From Candidatus Bathyarchaeota archaeon (GTDB lineage: Archaea > Thermoproteota > Bathyarchaeia > Bathyarchaeales > Bathycorpusculaceae): a stretch of DNA of 6,167 bases. Below the pieces are notes generated by a model. That model did no database searches, was not told the DNA's origin, and worked only from the letters and a program-made list of their open reading frames with translations. Shown piece by piece: positions 4,689-6,167 of the stretch. Each line of letters starts with the position of its first letter. The stretch's first letter is position 1. A program made the translations under genes and the position numbers. Location: positions 1 to 6,167 of the forward strand of contig DAOUTL010000083.1 in the NCBI GenBank assembly GCA_030626685.1, written 5' to 3'.

Positions 4689-4910
4689 ATGCTCAGGTCA
4701 CAAATAATACAAGTCTATAACACAACAGACCTTGCCATACAAACCGGCAAAATCAAATGTGAAAGAGACATATCCATCGCCGATTGCAGCTGCATAGCCA
4801 CAGCCAAACTATCCAACGCCAAAGCAGTTTTCGCAAGAAAAGAGAAAGAACTTGCCAGAGAAATGGAAAGAAAACCCTTCGACGTAGAAATAATATTTCT
4901 TGAAAAATAA
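4689..4910 (+). pseudogene. C-terminal fragment of a second PIN-domain protein
   Basis: This 73-codon frame matches only the second half of a PIN protein. ISIADCSCIATAKLSNAKAV (about 29-48) carries the third active-site Asp in the position usually read SLADAxxLATAKLLxAKAL, followed by FARKEKELAREMERKP and the closing strand FDVEIIFLE. The first two acidic residues are missing because the N-terminal half (about 60-70 residues) is absent, and the usual T-x-D-x-x-L is replaced by FARKEKEL. It starts 13 nt after the vapC stop with no ribosome site before its ATG. Its tail differs from the neighbouring VapC, so it is not a simple duplication of it. It is most likely a dead fragment; an alternative is a short non-catalytic PIN-like protein. 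Confidence 0.72.
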
Positions 4911-4913
4911 ACA

Positions 4914-4933
4914 TAGACCTTAGTCATAATTAG
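4914..4933 (+). repeat. Left terminal inverted repeat of the MITE-like element
   Basis: It is complementary to 5044-5063 with two mismatches in 20. The first 12 bases match perfectly. Confidence 0.75.
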
Positions 4934-5043
4934 CTGTGCTAGAAAAATTATGAGTTTTCCGTAGTTTAGTGGCGGGTATCTTGTGAAAAGCGTATCTGAA
5001 TGGATAGGTAATGGTAAAAATTTTGCGATTTTCTACAGCGTCA

Positions 5044-5063
5044 CCAATTACGACTAAGGTCTA
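5044..5063 (-). repeat. Right terminal inverted repeat of the MITE-like element
   Basis: It is the reverse complement of 4914-4933 at 18 of 20 positions. The last 12 bases, gactaaggtcta, match perfectly. Confidence 0.75.
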
Positions 5064-5110
5064 GTATGTTTAAAAGTTTTACGCAATTCATCCTCTGGTC
5101 TCGTTTCCCG

Positions 5111-5119
5111 AAAATATTT
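5111..5119 (+). promoter_or_regulatory. Candidate TATA-like element for the transposase
   Basis: aaaatattt, preceded by cccg, has its centre about 26 nt before the ATG at 5142, which would give a nearly leaderless transcript. A second A/T-rich core, tttaaaag near 5070-5077, could give a leader of about 40 nt instead. Confidence 0.35.
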
Positions 5120-5125
5120 CACTAG

Positions 5126-5138
5126 TCCTCGTAGAGGA
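5126..5138 (+). promoter_or_regulatory. Hairpin covering the transposase ribosome site
   Basis: TCCTC-GTA-GAGGA is a 5-bp inverted repeat with a 3-nt loop. Its right arm, GAGGA, is the only Shine-Dalgarno-like sequence before the ATG at 5142, just 3 nt away. In transcripts starting upstream the stem could hide the ribosome site and limit transposase production. The stem is short, so its effect is uncertain. Confidence 0.35.
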
Positions 5139-5141
5139 TAT

Positions 5142-6053
5142 ATGGCTAAGCTGAATGATCGGAAGATTCGTTGGATTGTGCAGCAGAAATTGAGGGGCGG
5201 GGGTTCAGGTGAGATAGCGTTGATCCAAAAGGTTTCGCATAGACGGGTGGAGCAGATCTGGCAGGCTTACCAACGTAACGGCGTTATCCCAACCCTGAAG
5301 AAGCCTGGTAGACCTAAGAAGAAACCCCTCAGTCGAGAAGACGCAGAATTGATCTTGAAGGTTCACGACGAGTTCAGGGTCAATGCCTTAACATTGGAGA
5401 GGGTGTTAAAGCATAATTACGGGAAGGCGATACCTCATAACAGGATTCACAAGGTCTTGAGGGAGGCGGGTAGAGCGTTGCCTCAGCCGAGTAAGCAGAA
5501 GAGGCGTAAATGGGTTCGATACGAGAGGAAGCACAGTATGAGTTTGTGGCATACTGACTGGAAACAGCTGTCTGATGACCGATGGTGGATTGCCTACTTG
5601 GATGATGCTTCGAGATTTGTTGTGAACCACGGCGTCTTTGACGAAGCGACAACTGATAACTCCATAAACGTCCTGGAAGGGGCGATAGCCAAATACGGGT
5701 GTCCAAGAGAGATTTTGACAGATAGAGGGACACAGTTCTATGCTAGTGAAGGCGAACGTAAACAGAAAGGCGTAAGCCGGTTCGAATCCTACCTCGCCGA
5801 GAAAGGGATCAAGCACATTCTATGCCGCGTTAGCCATCCCCAAACTAACGGGAAGCTGGAACGGTTTTACGGCGTTTACAACCAGAAAAGGCACCAGTTC
5901 AAGAGCATAGAGGAGTATGTGCGCTGGCACAATAAGGTTAAGCCTCACCTCAGCCTAGACTTCGAAAACCTAGAAACACCTATCCAGGCTTTCCACAGGA
6001 AAAAGCCGCCACAACAAGTAAACACTCCATTAGAAAAGGAGGTAACGAAATAA
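5142..6053 (+). CDS. DDE (rve/integrase-core) transposase, IS481-like
   Basis: This 303-aa protein has two N-terminal helix-turn-helix regions, about 5-45 (with SHRRVEQIWQAYQRNG) and about 62-110, joined by the basic GRPKKK linker (56-61). An integrase catalytic core follows. The DDE residues are Asp139 in WHTDWKQL, Asp194 in ILTDRGTQF and Glu240 in HPQTNGKLERFYG. The tail YVRWHNKVKPHLSL with ETPIQAFHRK is typical of rve-type transposases. The reading frame is intact and of normal length, so the enzyme may be active. The ATG at 5142 is the only reasonable start. IS481 is the best family guess from the HTH plus rve order and size; a related IS3-orfB or IS30-like group cannot be ruled out. It sits right of the MITE-like element and marks the edge of a mobile-element-rich zone. 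Confidence 0.92.
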   Translation: MAKLNDRKIRWIVQQKLRGGGSGEIALIQKVSHRRVEQIWQAYQRNGVIPTLKKPGRPKKKPLSREDAELILKVHDEFRVNALTLERVLKHNYGKAIPHNRIHKVLREAGRALPQPSKQKRRKWVRYERKHSMSLWHTDWKQLSDDRWWIAYLDDASRFVVNHGVFDEATTDNSINVLEGAIAKYGCPREILTDRGTQFYASEGERKQKGVSRFESYLAEKGIKHILCRVSHPQTNGKLERFYGVYNQKRHQFKSIEEYVRWHNKVKPHLSLDFENLETPIQAFHRKKPPQQVNTPLEKEVTK

Positions 6054-6104
6054 TTATGGGAAACTACAAATCCAAAGTTTGACAGAAACTTCTTTAAAAT
6101 GCCC

Positions 6105-6119
6105 AAGAGGAGTCCTCTT
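6105..6119. repeat. Perfect 7-bp palindrome downstream of the transposase
   Basis: aagagga-g-tcctctt is a perfect inverted repeat around a single base. It may be part of the insertion-sequence end or a binding site. As RNA the one-base loop is too tight unless the inner pairs open, and no T-run follows, so a terminator is unlikely. The rest of 6054-6167 holds no gene that can be seen. Confidence 0.45.
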
Positions 6120-6167
6120 CAGAGACTGACGGGTTGGATAAAAAGATAACACTTACCTACGAGAAAA

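Larger units (their letters stand above)
4914..5063. mobile_element. MITE-like element, 150 bp, with 20-bp terminal inverted repeats
   Basis: The left end (4914-4933), beginning tagaccttagtc, and the right end (5044-5063), ending gactaaggtcta, are reverse complements at 18 of 20 positions. Weaker complementarity continues inward: CTGT...AGAAAA (about 4934-4945) against TTTTCTACAG (5029-5038). The outer dinucleotides are TA on both sides, as expected if TA is the duplicated target, leaving a 146-bp element GACC...GGTC. It has no ORF. It begins three bases after the stop of the PIN fragment and ends 78 bp before the transposase gene. TA targeting is typical of IS630/Tc1-mariner elements, so it was probably moved by a transposase encoded elsewhere, not by the neighbouring DDE enzyme. 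As RNA it would fold into a long stem with a large loop. Confidence 0.68.
5091..6111. mobile_element. Insertion sequence carrying the DDE transposase (ends unresolved)
   Basis: The intact transposase implies an insertion sequence, but no convincing pair of terminal repeats with a target duplication was found by eye. Candidates are TCCTCTGG (5091-5098) against CCAAGAGGA (6103-6111), GTTTCCC (5103-5109) against GGGAAAC (6058-6064), and tttaaaagtttt (5070-5081) against the complement of 6086-6098. The limits given are the first of these pairs and are provisional. The right end may lie beyond the window. Confidence 0.35.

Noticed and set aside
3384..4910. One PIN gene split into N- and C-terminal pieces by insertion of the AbrB and VapBC genes
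   Set aside because: The N-terminal piece (FEGN type) and the C-terminal piece (ending FDVEIIFLE) look like different PIN subfamilies, and no target duplication borders the interval. Two separate remnants is the simpler view.
5406..5816. 136-codon minus-strand ORF opposite the transposase
   Set aside because: It is antisense to the catalytic core, which is plainly coding on the other strand; a second antisense frame covers much of the same region.
4914..6167. The 20-bp inverted repeats as the ends of the transposase-bearing element
   Set aside because: Both copies lie on the same side of the gene and no third copy is visible downstream, so they bound a separate 150-bp unit.
1..6167. CRISPR array, tRNA or rRNA genes
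   Set aside because: No regularly spaced long repeats, cloverleaf-like sequence or rRNA-like stretch was seen on either strand.

Overview
The window looks archaeal, most likely from a TACK-type lineage such as Bathyarchaeia; the lineage is inferred from gene content and was not tested by a search. The grounds are a ferredoxin-dependent 2-oxoacid oxidoreductase, an ETF beta subunit with the archaeal-looking ISDFDKNA segment, AbrB/PIN toxin-antitoxin genes, TATA/BRE-like promoters, strong Shine-Dalgarno sequences, and several GTG or TTG starts.

Positions 1-2858 (minus strand) are the conserved metabolic part. It reads korA (2858-1725), korB (1737-895) and korC (911-378) as overlapping genes, then the first 95 codons of etfB (287-1, running off the window). 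KorABC would oxidise a 2-oxoacid, most likely 2-oxoglutarate, with CoA to an acyl-CoA, CO2 and reduced ferredoxin. An ETF would move electrons between flavoproteins, quinone, NADH or ferredoxin. No ferredoxin-like delta subunit (korD) is present between the kor genes. A small DUF2283 gene (3118-2897) lies 38 bp upstream of korA on the same strand.

Positions about 3140-4910 are an accessory zone rich in toxin-antitoxin-like genes and remnants. On the minus strand there is a 41-codon ORF with a faint ribbon-helix-helix look, followed by a 12-codon stub. On the plus strand there are an N-terminal PIN-domain remnant without a proper start (3384-3551), an intact 86-aa protein made of two AbrB-like repeats (3609-3869) behind a leader of three tandem 10-bp repeats, an intact VapBC pair (4020-4259 and 4235-4675), and a C-terminal PIN fragment (4689-4910).

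Positions 4914-5063 form a 150-bp MITE-like element with 20-bp terminal inverted repeats (18 of 20 matching) beginning and ending in TA. Next to it, 5142-6053 encodes an intact DDE (rve) transposase of the IS481-like kind; the ends of that insertion sequence could not be fixed. The simplest reading is a conserved energy-metabolism operon bordered by a hot spot where TA modules and transposable elements arrive and decay. No wholly new system is evident. The least ordinary items are the tandem AbrB-repeat protein with its repeated leader, the cluster of PIN debris, and the MITE.
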